This document shows positions 1 through 10,695 of a stretch of 64,000 nucleotides of DNA, piece by piece; the stretch's first letter is position 1; every line of letters begins with the position of its first letter. A program made the translations under genes and the position numbers. The stretch comes from Ectobius pallidus (Eukaryota > Arthropoda > Insecta > Blattodea > Ectobiidae), in assembly GCA_964059195.1 (NCBI GenBank), contig CAXKWD010000007.1, forward strand, positions 21,215,023-21,279,022. Direction: 5' to 3'. A model generated the notes under the pieces. It worked only from the letters and a program-made list of their open reading frames with translations. It was not told where the DNA came from and ran no database searches.

Positions 1-300
1 TTCGCTTTTACACGAGCGTTGAAACTGAAAAATACTCGTATTAAAATATAATGTCGATATTGGTACCGATAGAATGCACAATTGTCTATCAACAGCAGCT
101 GCGTTTAATTATTTAACGTTTAGATATAAGTTATATGACATCATTATAAAGAAATGAAGCAATCAAGGCTGGCTAACAATATCAATAAGCAAGCGACAAT
201 TCGATACGTTATGATTAGAATATTGTGGGCCATGCAATATTATTGTAGCATTTTTATACCTATTATAAAATTTTATATGTTGTCAATTGGACCAACAATA

Positions 301-749
301 TAGTATATTGCGATACAAGTGCCCTAAGGCACGTTTACGGGTCGAGGAAACAGATTGAAAACCCGAGGCGCATTTAAGTTTTCTATACCCGTAAATGCCT
401 TTACGGCCCGTGTGTTACATGCTATTTTTTGCACGACTGTTACTTATATCAATTTAATTATATTAATTGTGATGTTACCTGAAAATATTATGTGTATACA
501 TTCTTGAAGAGAGATGTTTATTTCAGAAAGTGATTCGCATGTGTTTGTTGTTATGGGAACCGAATATTTGGCTTGGGGGCCGTGTCCATAAAGACTTGTA
601 TTATGAAGTGTATCGTATTGAATTATGACGTAGCGCAGGCACCGTAAGTAATTTAACCGCATCGCAACCGCCCTTAGCAACAAGACTGTGTGGGAATGTC
701 AACTTACGATCCATGTAAACAACGTTCGTAAGTACCACTTACTAGCTAA
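301..749 (-). repeat. Dispersed foldback repeat R1, copy 1
   Basis: This block is about 90% identical, in reverse orientation, to 22189-22645. The shared ends are TAGTATATTGCGATAC on the low side and TTACTAGCTAA on the high side. Inside lies an imperfect foldback: ACGGGTCGAGGAAAC near 345 pairs with GTTTTCTATACCCGT near 395, around a GC-rich loop (CCCGAGGCGC). An 79-codon frame on the minus strand (444-683) is also open in the other copy, but most differences between the copies change amino acids, so it looks like plain DNA similarity and not a conserved protein. The class is unknown, and no target duplication is obvious. It may be a nonautonomous element mobilised by another transposon. Confidence 0.75.
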
Positions 750-1277
750 CGAGTGCGGCAAAGTAAACACTTTGCGACCCAAGCGGCTCCCCTTTCCATC
801 GGCCCGGTCGCCTTCTCCGCCAGGCAGGCTTCCCCTCCGCCCGCTATTGCTCTTGCCGGCCGCTACTAAGCGCCGGTAATGCAGCTTCCTGTGTTAAGCC
901 GCAGCTTACTCTAATGATTGCCTTGCACCATACATAATATTTCACAATGTTTAAAAACGATTATAAAAACAAAATAAAATTTCACGAATTATATTGAAAC
1001 AATACCCTTGTACCAAACATCATATTTCACGATCTTTAAACACCGATTTCAAAGAAAAAAAAAAATTCACAATATATAAAAAATAGAAATTTACATAATA
1101 TTTCCCAATTTTAAAAAACGCCGTGTTAATTGATGCAGAAAAATTCCCTTGAACCAACACTACTCTTTTCATAACAAACAAACCATCTCAAAATTAGAAA
1201 ACCCGATTCTTGCGTTAACACTCGCTAGCGCCAACTAAATTAGATAACTAAAATATACCGGAACTTCCTTCACTGTT
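750..1277. other. No gene seen; AT-rich spacer
   Basis: A short GC-rich patch (790-880) gives a 63-codon frame rich in Pro, Leu and Arg with no family resemblance. The rest (930-1200) has repeated short phrases of the form ATATTTCAC or CATAATATTTC with A-runs, probably a decayed repeat. I see no coding or RNA signal. Confidence 0.5.
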
Positions 1278-1590
1278 CAACTGTCCTTCGTAGCGTAATG
1301 GATAAGTCTCTTGGCTACGATGCTAAGGGTCATGCGTTCGATCCCCGTTCGATCCAAAATTTATTGTTAGGAATAGGTCTCGAATAGGTAGGTGAGGTGA
1401 GAGGAAGAGGGGAAAGGAAGAGAAGAAGAGAATAAAGGAAAAGTAAATTATTTTTCTCTTTCACCATTTCCTTACTAGATGACGCCACCGTCGCTACTTT
1501 CCTAGTAGTTCTAATGCCGCCGCTAGGTTTCTCGTAGTGGTGGGGGGCTTGGTCGGGTCGTAATGTGTTATTTTCCCAGGAGTGCAAAAA
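1278..1590 (+). repeat. tRNA-derived SINE (Arg-like head)
   Basis: The head CGTAGCGTAATGGATAAG carries a polymerase III A-box, and GCGTTCGATCC about 40 bases later is a B-box. This is the layout of a tRNA gene; the D-arm phrase resembles tRNA-Arg. The acceptor stem does not close well and the sequence runs on into a purine-rich body (1380-1450) and a unique tail, which marks a SINE and not a working tRNA. It ends just before a family X element. I saw no second full copy in the window. The 3' boundary is approximate. Confidence 0.55.
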
Positions 1591-1598
1591 GGTTTATT

Positions 1599-3768
1599 AA
1601 GTGCCAGAATGGTACTTTATGAGATTTTGTGGGGGACGGAAAAATGTCTGTCTGTCTGTCCGCGTGTCTGTACGCGCCATAACTGAAATACGCTTTATCG
1701 AATTTTCATGAAAGTTGGTATACGAATTTATGACGTCCATGGGAAGAACCCTATTGATATTAGACCAAATCGGTACAACGGTATCGGAGTAATGCCCAAT
1801 GTAGTGCCTATTTTATGGTAATATATTATAAAGAATTTAACAAATGCAAATCTGATATCCTGACAACATATTGTTTTACACTGTTCATATACGGCTTTGG
1901 AATTTGCAATAGTTAAGCATTCCCTTCGCATTTGATGTTTACTTTTTTCATCAAGTTGAATACTGTTACATACAGAAGATATATTACTCTTAAATAATTA
2001 GGCCTACATCCATTAAGTGGAGTTCTTCGCCAGTGTATTTTGTGAAATCAGGGGCGTATCCAAGATTTATTTTCGGGAGGGGCTGTGATAATCCTAACTT
2101 TACTGTCACTAAGGTTCAGAAGTTGATGATCTAAAAACGCCTAAAAATGACCTATAAATTACCTTAAATTTATGAAAATATGACATGAAAAATTTAAAAT
2201 ATGACAGTATTTCTAAATATACTCGTATATCTAAAAAAAGGGAATATACAGTAGCATATTAATATAATAATAAACAAAGGACAATATTTTAAGTATGTTA
2301 TTTGACTACTTTAATATTATGTTCACTGTATTAATGAATTACGAGATTGCTTTGTGTACAATGGTGGAAAAGTTAATTGTGAAGACAAAATAGGAAAAAA
2401 TGTAACGAACGAATGAAAATTTCCTAAAAATGAATGGTAGAAAATAAAATGCAAAATATGAGTAAGGTATTATTGTTCGTTTTGACGGAAGACGAACTTA
2501 TACTACATCCTGCATTGTCTGTGATGTCTCAGAAAAGAGATGACATATCATCAACCTCTGAGCCCTAATTATCACACACAATTATACTGAACACGTTAGA
2601 ATAACGCATTTCATCTTTTATAAGTCAAAATGTGCAATTGAACTGTCTACTTTCTGAGAAATTAAAGTGCCCTTATGTGCAACATATTAGCACGACTTAA
2701 GGGTATATGTACGTGCATTATTTTGAAATTTATGTTTTTTTGTTTATAGCACTAAAAAATTGTGCTGAATTTTCTGCATCCATTGATATATAGTTTATAT
2801 AGGTTTAGAAATTATTTGTGGCATTTAAATGGACATTTAAATATGTTTACATGCTCTGAGCTACGCCCTTAGAAAGGTCAAATGAGAAATTCACTATTAA
2901 CTTAAAACTGAATTTCCCGGTAACTCTTATTTTACACACATATTGTTAGGTAGCTCCACAACCATTAGAGATAGAAGGCTGAAATTTTTTACACTAATTT
3001 TACAGGCATATATTCATAAAGTAGACTACAATGGTGCCCATAGGTATAAAATTAAAGAAAATGTGTAATGAAATATTGATCAAATTTCAAGATATTTTAT
3101 ATGCTATATATAAAAATTAATTGCATTAAAAATAATAACTTTAGCTGTATAAAAGTAGTCTACTTTGTAGAAAAATATGTTCATTATATGCATTAAAAAA
3201 ATAAAAGGCGTCAGAGAAACCAGAAAAATGTTATGCCTATAAGGAAGTGAAAAGTGCATCTGAATTAATTTTTTTCATGCTCGTAAAATTTAAAATAAAC
3301 TTGGTCAATTTTTTATACTTTTATCTGCTAGTTATGTTCTAGTAAGCCTTGTTATAGGATCCTGTAATTTTTGTCCACTTCTGAGTTCATTTTCTTGTAA
3401 AATTTTAATATTTTAGAACCTGCATTTTTTTTATCTTTTTGTGGTTGTTCACGTATATATACCCTTAACGTTTCGGGGGGGGCTGCAGCCCCCTCAGCCC
3501 CCCCCCCCTGAATACGCCCCTGTGTGAAATGTTGACATATTTTAAGAATGTCTTATATCAGTGTATACGAGTTTGAATTAAGGTTAGGTATAAAACTTTA
3601 GACCTTTGTTCTTCCGTAAGTCTTGCTAAATGAATCTATCTGCAGCTTAACTCGGAATTCGATAACAAAAATAACTTATTCTCTGCATTTTATAATTGCA
3701 ATTAACTTTTTACTGACGAAACAAAAACATTCTGGCACTTTGTTACATCACTTTACCTGATTTTATTT
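1599..3768 (+). mobile_element. Family X TIR repeat, copy a, split by a hAT
   Basis: Family X is a DNA-transposon-like repeat of about 735 bp. It begins TTAAGTGCCAGAATGGTAC, followed by a TGTC-rich stretch (here 1643-1662), and has a matching CATTCTGGCACTT inverted repeat close to its other end, here ending at 3740. A conserved tail TTACCTGATTTTATTT follows. A long conserved core (1680-1920) contains ATTTTCATGAAAGTTGGTATACG and CCTATTTTATGGTAATATATT. The copy is interrupted at 2049-3522 by a hAT element; removing that insert restores alignment to copies at 24071-24803 and 60027-60573. No transposase frame is present, so it is nonautonomous. The superfamily is not certain; TTAA or TA at the left end may be the target. 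Confidence 0.8.
2049..3522 (+). mobile_element. Nonautonomous hAT element H1 (1,474 bp)
   Basis: The ends are CAGGGGCGTATCCA and, inverted, CAGGGGCGTATTCA: 13 of 14 positions match. The element is flanked by a perfect 8-bp target duplication TGTGAAAT (2041-2048 and 3523-3530). Short inverted ends starting CAG with 8-bp duplications are the hallmark of the hAT superfamily. The subterminal regions are a G-rich stretch on the left and a palindromic GGGGGCTGCAGCCCCC plus C-run on the right. There is no open frame over 60 codons inside, so any transposase must act in trans. Its AT-rich interior repeats phrases such as AAATATGACA, also seen in H3. It is inserted in family X copy a. Confidence 0.92.
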
Positions 3769-3949
3769 AAAGTACCAGCTGGATAGAACTTCTGGAAATG
3801 AAAGGATGCTCTTTATTAAGTAATTTCACCTATTATTTCTGCTTACAGAAACTGATACATCTGAACTTGTTTTGTTTCCTTTAATTACCGATACTAATGT
3901 TTGTAGCCTAATAGCTCGGCCGCAGATTATATTATAATAGATGTGACCG

Positions 3950-3988
3950 TTAGTCGGTCGTTATTTCGGTACCGGTCAACCGATTTGG
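3950..3988 (-). repeat. Family X fragment
   Basis: TTCGGTACCGGTCAACCGAT matches the conserved core of family X as in the copy at 24071-24803 (minus orientation). The match stops abruptly where the LINE fragment begins, so this is a truncated remnant. Confidence 0.55.
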
Positions 3989-4465
3989 ATGTGAGGCATG
4001 GTCGATCACTCTTCGGAAAGAATATAATCTGCGAGTGTTCGAAAACATGGTAGGCCTACTCAGGAAAATATTTGAGCCTAAGAAAGATGAAAATGGGGAC
4101 TGGAGAAAACTGCATAACGACGAGCTTCATGACCTGTACTCTTCACCGGATATAGTAAGGGTAATTAAATCGCGGAGGATGAAATGGGCTGGACATGTTG
4201 CGCGCATGGGGGAGGAAAGACATATCTCAAAAGTATTGACTGGGAGACTCGAAGGGAAAAGACCACCTGGAAGACCTAGACATAGGTGGGAGGACAATAT
4301 TAGGGTAGATTTAAGGAAGTAGGATTTGCGAGGGATGATTGGATAAAGTTAGCACAGAATAGGGTTGAATGGCGAGCTCACGTAAACGCGGCAATGAACC
4401 GTCGTATATCATAAAATAGACAATATTCCTTTAGCTTGCTGAGGAATTGTCTAATGCCATTGACC

Positions 4466-4497
<32 letters not shown>
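3989..4497 (+). pseudogene. 5'-truncated LINE, ORF2 C-terminus (copy A)
   Basis: The frame at 4035-4322 encodes the region after the reverse transcriptase fingers and palm: KIFEPKKDENGDWRKL, then RRMKWAGHVARMGEE and GKRPPGRPRHRW. This is the common C-terminal block of an arthropod non-LTR retrotransposon family; I cannot fix the clade. One missing base near 4316 shifts the frame. Downstream, another frame continues with DDWIKLAQNRVEWRAHVNAA to a stop at about 4413. The copy ends in a (TAAG)n tail at 4468-4497, typical of LINEs with microsatellite 3' ends. Three related minus-strand copies lie at 29937, 36315 and 55571. TAGGCCTA at 4051 is an extra 6 bp compared with the 29937 copy. Confidence 0.85.
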
Positions 4498-4776
4498 GCA
4501 GCTGTCCGGAAAAACCTCTGCAGACGGCCTACCATCTAATGACTGAATGCACTAACTTCTCCAGAGACCGTCCAGCTGTACTACAACTTGCTTCACCACC
4601 AAATATTCTGAAGGGACACTTCAACACAGTCAGCGTCGCAGAATTCCTCACGAGCATCTTCCATCAACTTCAGCATTAATTTTGAACAATCAAAACACTG
4701 TTAATACCCCGTGATATACTTCTGGTAAAACACGGGTTGTAATTTTATGCTAAATAAAAAAAAAAAAAAAAAAAAA
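4498..4776 (+). pseudogene. LINE 3' end with poly(A), Jockey/R1-like
   Basis: A 59-codon frame (from about 4499 to 4678) reads LQTAYHLMTECTNFSRDRP and later EFLTSIFHQLQH followed by a stop. The T-x-x-H-x4-C spacing resembles the Cys/His motif at the C-terminus of many LINE ORF2 proteins. A short 3' UTR follows (with ACACGGGTTGTAATTTTATG) and then about 22 A residues ending at 4776. It sits exactly between the (TAAG)n tail of the preceding LINE and a family X piece, so it is a separate 5'-truncated insertion. It is unrelated to copy A. Confidence 0.7.
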
Positions 4777-5114
4777 GTGTTATTTCTCAAAGCTATCAGT
4801 ATTGCAACTTCTAAAGCTGTATATGAACACAATAAAACAATATGTTGTCATGAGAACTGATTTGCATTTGATACATTCTGTCTAATATATTACCATAAAA
4901 TAGGCACTAAATTGGGCATTAGTCAGATACCAGTCAACCGATTTGGTTCAAAACCAATAGGCTTCGTCCCATGGACAGTATAAATGCGTATACCAACTTT
5001 CACGAAAATCCTATAAAGCATATTAGAGTTATCTCGCTTACAGACACATGGACGGATGGAGAACAGACATTTCCCGTCCGCCACACAATCTCATAAATTA
5101 CCATTCTGGCACTT
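4777..5114 (-). repeat. Family X, copy b (left half only)
   Basis: It reads on the minus strand from TAAGTGCCAGAATGGTAA (ending 5114) through the conserved core, and stops at the poly(A) of the LINE at 4776. The right half of the element is absent. Confidence 0.8.
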
Positions 5115-5223
5115 ATAAAAGTCCAACAATAGACCTATAAATAATAAGCTTTATAATGTGTCTTTTCCACTCATAGTCGTTGGATTTGGATCATTAACTG
5201 AAGAATACAATATTGATGTAGCC

Positions 5224-5616
5224 CATAGGCGTAACCAGGCCGACCATATGGGGGGGGGGTTATAACATCCGCGGGGTCTGGCGAGTATGGAAGGAGAGGG
5301 GGGTCCGGGGGCCCTCCCCCGGAAAATTTTAAAAATTAAGATGCAAAATAACGAGTTTTAAGCTTCCGGGGGTTCTCCAACGGAAAATTTTAAAAATCAA
5401 GATGCCAAATAATAAGATTTAAGCTTCCGGGGGTCCTTCCCCGGAAAATTTTAAAAATTAAGACGCAAAATAACGAGTTTTAAGCTTCCCACGCTTTATA
5501 CTTGTATTAAGCAATTTATGGGCAGACTTAAAAAAATTATACAATTTTCCTTTTTTTAATCAATGGGGGGGGGGGGGGTTCAAACCCCCAAAACCCCCCC
5601 CCTCGCTACGCCTATG
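5224..5616 (+). mobile_element. Nonautonomous hAT element H2 with a 61-bp trimer
   Basis: The ends are CATAGGCGTA and its exact inverse TACGCCTATG. An exact 8-bp target duplication ATGTAGCC flanks it (5216-5223 and 5617-5624). The interior carries three tandem units of 61 bp (5305-5365, 5366-5426, 5427-5487). Each starts CCGGGGG, passes through CCGGAAAATTTTAAAAAT and ends in AGCTT. G-runs and C-runs (5248-5257, 5565-5578, 5594-5602) lie near the ends. No coding capacity is seen. An inverted truncated relative lies at 10760-11078. Confidence 0.92.
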
Positions 5617-5624
5617 ATGTAGCC

Positions 5625-6280
5625 TAATGGTCATTTGAAAGAATATTCTGTGGTTTAATCTACTGATTAAAACAATATGGCTCAAATGAGCCAGTCATGG
5701 TGCTCTATTTTGATATTAATATGCATCAAATATGTTATCGCTCAACAATATTTTTGTTTTGTGTAGTTACAATGAAGGTGAGGTTCCTTGGCATTTAAAT
5801 CTCTGGGCTTGAGGATTAAATATCATGAGAAAATAGATCTCCAATTTCAATGAGTTTGGCCTAAATAAATAACTTAATTATCCTGTAGATGTAAATTAAT
5901 CAGGGCCCTGGTGATAATATGAGGAAATTTCATGTCTATTATAGTATTATCTTGTTATTTTATTATCATAATGGTCTCTGTTAGGCTTTCTTTTTCGTAA
6001 TACACAATTCACTACTAACATAACAAAGTCCACTACTACAATACAAAGTAGAGTCTCCAGAGGATATTCAAGTGAGTTTTATTATATTTCGTTAGAATTG
6101 TAAGTAGGTTATTTTAACTTATCGTCAGGTAATTTTTGAGGAGTGTCAGTCATTTTCTCTATCTTGTTTGCATAAGGTGTAATCGGACGCATGTTTTCAA
6201 TATGAAAAATAAACGACGAAGGTACGCTAGCACTGAAGATGACGGATCATTAACGAAAGGCTTATGCGGGTTGAAACTGA
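5625..6280. other. No gene seen
   Basis: This is AT-rich sequence with no recognisable repeat. A 63-codon frame at 6136-6327 runs into the conserved flank of the T-rich array and has no family resemblance. Confidence 0.5.
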
Positions 6281-6289
6281 AACTGAACG

Positions 6290-7035
6290 AAAAAAAGTGT
6301 GTACGGAACGCCACGCGACAGAAGTGAAACTTGTTTTAATTTTTGGATTTTTTCAATTTTGGATTATTGGATTTTTGAATTTTGGATTGTTGAAGTTTTA
6401 AATATTGGAGTTTTGGAGTTTTGAATTTTTAAATTTTTTATATATTTTAATTTTTTAATTTTGGAATTATGGGTTTTTGAATTTTCGATTTTTTAAAATT
6501 TTAGATCTTTGAATTCTTTATTTTTTAGATTTTTAATATTTAATTTTGGAGTTTTATTTTTAAATTTTGGATTTTGGATGTTTTAATTTTGAATTTTTAT
6601 TTTTTAAATTTTGAATTTTTAAATTTCAATTTTTTAAATTATGTATATTTAGATTTTTTAATTATGGATTTTTAATTTGTTAATTTTGGATTTTTGGACT
6701 TTTTAATTTTGGATCTTTGAATTTTTTAATTTTGGAATTTTGGTTTTTTAAATTTTGGATTTTTTAAATTATGGATGTTTGAATTCTTTATTTTTTTGGA
6801 TTTTTTAATTTTGGATTTTTTCGATTTTAAAATTTTGGATTATCGATTTTTTTAATTTTTGGATTTTTTAAATTTTGGATAAGCCTAATCATTGAATTGA
6901 TTGTTTTCTTTGCAGTCCATTCCGTCACACCTCACTAATTTCGTGACGATTTTGGGCGTTACACAAAGCTCTCGATTCACCCCTACCGAGGCTAAAAAAG
7001 TTTCGCTTCAAAAAGATCTTTATTTCGAGATTCTA
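6290..7035 (+). repeat. T-rich TTTTGGATT array element, copy 1
   Basis: Three modules are seen. The first, about 6300-6340, is GGAACGCCACGCGACAGAAG, shared with the other two copies. The second, 6345-6880, is about 540 bp of irregular TTTTGGATTTTTGAATTTT-type repeat with a period near 8-12 bases. The third, 6890-7035, is TTGATTGTTTTCTTTGCAGTCC followed by TCACTAATTTCGTGACG, which recurs inverted at 55270-55430. Other copies are at 52925-53345 and 55270-56225 on the opposite strand. The GCGTGG/CCACGC hairpin of the first module is intact in those copies and degenerate here. No protein is credible. The element type is not known to me. Confidence 0.75.
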
Positions 7036-9312
7036 ATAAGCTTTACATTTTTAAAGTTAAAGTACTTCTTTTTATTAAAGTACTGCTGGCAGTACTGGTA
7101 TTTATTTTAAGGAGATCATATAACTTTGTTAAGAAGAGGTGGCAACCCTACTTTCATACCTTCATTTGTTATTGCCAAAGCCGCTACTCAGAGGCGGCAA
7201 ATGTGCTTTGAGCCGTCATGAACATAATAAATTTAAAAACGATTGAAGTCTTGGGTTATCTTACAGTCATCACAGTTCGGCAGGAGGCGCTGTTCTCGTG
7301 TTTAGCACGCCGAAAGATGTTGTACAAGTGGAAGGAGGATTCGATCCCACGACCTGTGCAACATTCCGCCGCGCAAGACGTGTCAGCCATCCGAAACAAA
7401 GCGAGTGTTGCAGACCACTTGACCCCTGTTCTCACACCTGGCATTGCACCCGCTATGACAAGGGGAGTATAGGAACTTCCCACCTCAGAATATAGTCATA
7501 CCGATTCTTGGTATATGCAATTAAATTAAATTTTATTTTATTGTTTTAGAATCCAGTTATACCAGTGCCTCCCACTGTCGTAAAGTTATGTTTTGTGCGA
7601 ATCTAGGGCTTTGAAATTAGCGAATAAGAAAGCATTATCTTACGTGTAAACAAGTACTCATATAGGAAGGTACCGGTACTAATGTTAGGACTCATGTTTA
7701 CTGGACTTTTTTGCTTATTCTGATGAATAAAATATTCAGAATATTAAAAAGGTTCCCTTTTTACTACTCTGTATAATTCGTTGGCTTATAAAGTTAGCTT
7801 AGCGAGAGTTCTGAGGTGTTCATGTAAATATCTCGGTAAAAGACCAGAATTACAACATTTAAACACAATATGAATCGGAGGGGGAAGTTACCGCAGTTCC
7901 CCTGTCAGTCCTGACAGTCTAAGTTATCACATCAGCTAAGCAGATCTACATTGTAAAATTACCAGCTACCTTCACTTCCTTTGTTCTACAATTTTAATTT
8001 GAAATCTTCAAAACGTTGATTAATTGCACGCGCGTTGTTACAGCACCGCTAATATTTCAAGCCACTGTAAGCGAACTCCGAATGCTGATAAGTGATAAGT
8101 AATGCTACTACTGCTGTAATCAGGGTCTGGCTGAGGATAACATTGGGCTCTGGCATCCAGAGACCACCGGCCCCTCCATCCCCTCTTCCACCAACCACCC
8201 CATTCTAACACTACTGCTATCCTACTTATTTTGACTCGTCTCAAAATGATAAAATAAGCGTTCTTAAATTATTGTCTGGTTATATTTCCAACCATTTTGC
8301 ATCTGACTTCCAATTTTTTAATAGTCAAAACGTGTAGAGTAGTGATTAAAACGCAGGCTTATTGCTTTAGAAATACAATGAATTATGCACATAGGTGGTG
8401 AATATTGGATTGGTTGGTATAGTCCAGTTAATCTTTGCATGCCCAGGCGGCTTCCTTTTGTTCGTATGAAAAGTTTGCCGATAGCTCAACCCATGCTCTT
8501 TTTTTTTTATCGCACCAATCAGTTAGTTACCTCACCCAATCAAAATTTAAGAATGTCCTTTGACGGCTGTTACAGCTACTCTTCTACTCAACGTGGACTG
8601 AAACGCGGGGTTGCAAGATCTAGATACAGTAAACAATAACAAATGTGAATTGATCAAAGGGAGAGAAGAACTGAGGTCAGTGATACCAATGAGAAAATTT
8701 AGCAACTTTCCTTTTGTTTTGGAAAGTGGAAGCCAAGATCGACCTAGTCAGATCATTTAACATAAAGAAACACCGACTTTATTCCTTTGAAGTCGCCTGG
8801 GTTTGCAACGAAAAACTCTACACACAGGTGGAAATATTGGAATTTACATTAAACCACCAGAAGAGATTTCTTCAGATTTCGTTACTTCATTAATAATGCC
8901 TCTATGGTTAAGGTTTTCTAAAACTTAGTTTTCAATGGATATCAGCATAAAATATTCCAATTTCTGTCCCAGTTGCATCACAACATGTACAAACAGATTT
9001 TATTCCTGTATTTTTCAGCTTATAAAAAATAATCACTGACACCTAACAATGATAAGGTCATCGCGGCACACCGGGCGTTAGCCAGAATAGCCTACCCATA
9101 CGCCAGTCCAATTCTGTTGGTGATGTTTGGACTCTTCTAATCCAAATGTTGAGATATGTTTTACATTTGTAGGTAGTTCTTCAGTTCTTCCAATATTTGA
9201 TTTTTAATCGAGTTACTGTCATTCAAATGGACAAATTTCGTCTCCAGTTTGTGTTCTTGCATTACAACCATACATAATAATTAACCAATCCAGTTTAAGA
9301 ATTAATTAAAAT
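7036..9312. other. No gene seen; low-copy sequence
   Basis: Several short frames (7218-7472, 8385-8639 and others) overlap on both strands and lack any family motif. GGATCGAATCC on the minus strand near 7340 looks like a B-box, but no matching A-box or stem was found. Nothing else is recognised. Confidence 0.4.
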
Positions 9313-9645
9313 TTGAAATGGTAACGTCCTCGACTCGCATTCGGGAGATCCCAGGTTCAAGTACCGTGGCCGACCAATTTGACATGAGTTTCTTCATGGT
9401 TTCCCCAGTCGTAAAAGCAAATGCCGAGTTAGAGAATTACTTACCATGACTCATCCTCGCTGTTTCATCCTATACCATATTCAATTAAATTAATATCAAT
9501 TGGAATTTACTGACATAAAATATAACAAGCATAGAAAATAGTTCACAATTAATAGTTGCATGGCCTACTGGTATACACACAGATCCCGAACTCCAGATAT
9601 GGCTTCGATGCTAAAAGAAGTATAAATATAGCTGATTTTTTAAAT
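9313..9645 (+). repeat. tRNA-derived SINE B, copy 1
   Basis: The head has TGGTAACGTCCTCGACTCGC followed by CCCAGGTTCAAGTACC (B-box-like). The body reads TTTCTTCATGGTTTCCCCAG, TCGTAAAAGCAAATGCCGAG, and the tail ends near CGATGCTAAAAGAAGTATAA. The same body occurs at 34630-34925 (plus) and at 11490-11655 and 50570-50755 (minus), so this is a dispersed family of about 330 bp. No clear target duplication is seen. Confidence 0.7.
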
Positions 9646-9899
9646 TGACAAATTCCGTACAGAGTAGAGTATATTTCTTAAATAATCTTCCTAACATTCA
9701 CGCCAGTTATAAAAGAATTCTGCAACTGAAAAAAAAATCATTGCAAGTTATATTTTCTAAAAATCTTATCTTATATTCACTGGCACTAAATGAATTGGCA
9801 CAGTAACGAGGTTTCTTATGTATTTTATATGGGAGAAGATCCGTTCACTTGCATTTATTGGCGCAGTGCAAGGGGGGCACTGTAAAGAGGGGCATTATA

Positions 9900-10095
9900 T
9901 AAAAAACATAAACTAAACTCCCTGGCGCTACATCCCTGAAGGGACAAGGCCTACCACCCGACCGCTGCATCATCTACTATAGGCAGATGACAGGATTGGG
10001 GCATGTGGTCAGCATGCCGACACCCACGACCGTTAATGGTGGTATCCATGCTAACCACAAGACCCCGCCGGCGGTCGCATTATATCGAGGGTTGA
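9900..10095. repeat. Probable dispersed repeat (CTGGCGCTACATCC block)
   Basis: A GC-rich island in AT-rich surroundings reads CCTGGCGCTACATCCCTGAA, then GGCATGTGGTCAGCATGCCG and GACCCCGCCGGCGGTCGCAT. From memory, blocks starting CTGGCGCTACAGCCC are repetitive in other arthropods. There is no second copy in this window, so the call is inference. Confidence 0.35.
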
Positions 10096-10690
10096 CTAAA
10101 TGCATTATGCTTACCAGAATTAACTGACAATTCCAACTGGAAGGAAAATCTGAGTTTACAATGAACATTTAATTTTAGAAATGAATCAACATGATTCAAT
10201 TTCTTACAGCACAACAGCACATTTATAATCTAGCTATTTTGTGTTAAATTAAATTGTCTCATAGTTCAGAGTAAGCTTCCGACTTTATAACAATTTTTTT
10301 ATCCCTAGGCTGTTTTTTAAAGAAGATTACTTGCCCATTATAATATTATACCGTAATTGTAGGACAGGTGTAAGCATTGAAAACTCTTATCAGCTGCTGG
10401 AATGAACTCTGTTATACTCGAGTTTTGTGTGGTCTATTGTGAGTTAATGTGGTGCAACATTATGTCCAAGTGCTGCGATAAAATCACTCACTCACAGTGC
10501 CAGGTGACTCTTTTGCACTGAACAGCGTGCTACATACGCCAAGTGTCATGCTCCTTGTACACGAATGTAATATTTTCGTCAAATTCAATCTTTTACAATG
10601 AATCCCAATACTTTTCAACATTTGAAAAGTTTTCTTGTCAAATAGCCTTCAAATCTATACAAGTTTTGTACATTCTTAGATGGTCTTCAA
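10096..10690. other. No gene seen
   Basis: AT-rich, with no long frame, no recognisable repeat copy and no structural signal. Confidence 0.5.
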
Positions 10691-10695
10691 AGATA

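Noticed and set aside
444..683. Conserved small protein shared by the two R1 copies
   Set aside because: The copies differ mostly by amino-acid-changing substitutions; DNA similarity alone explains the shared frame.
1278..1350. Functional tRNA-Arg gene
   Set aside because: The A- and B-boxes are present but the acceptor stem does not close and a SINE body follows.
4468..4497. Telomere-like or CRISPR-like array from (TAAG)n
   Set aside because: It is the microsatellite tail of a LINE; no spacer structure and wrong unit for insect telomeres (TTAGG).
7230..7490. tRNA-like or SINE element
   Set aside because: B-box-like GGATCGAATCC only; no credible A-box spacing, stem or second copy.
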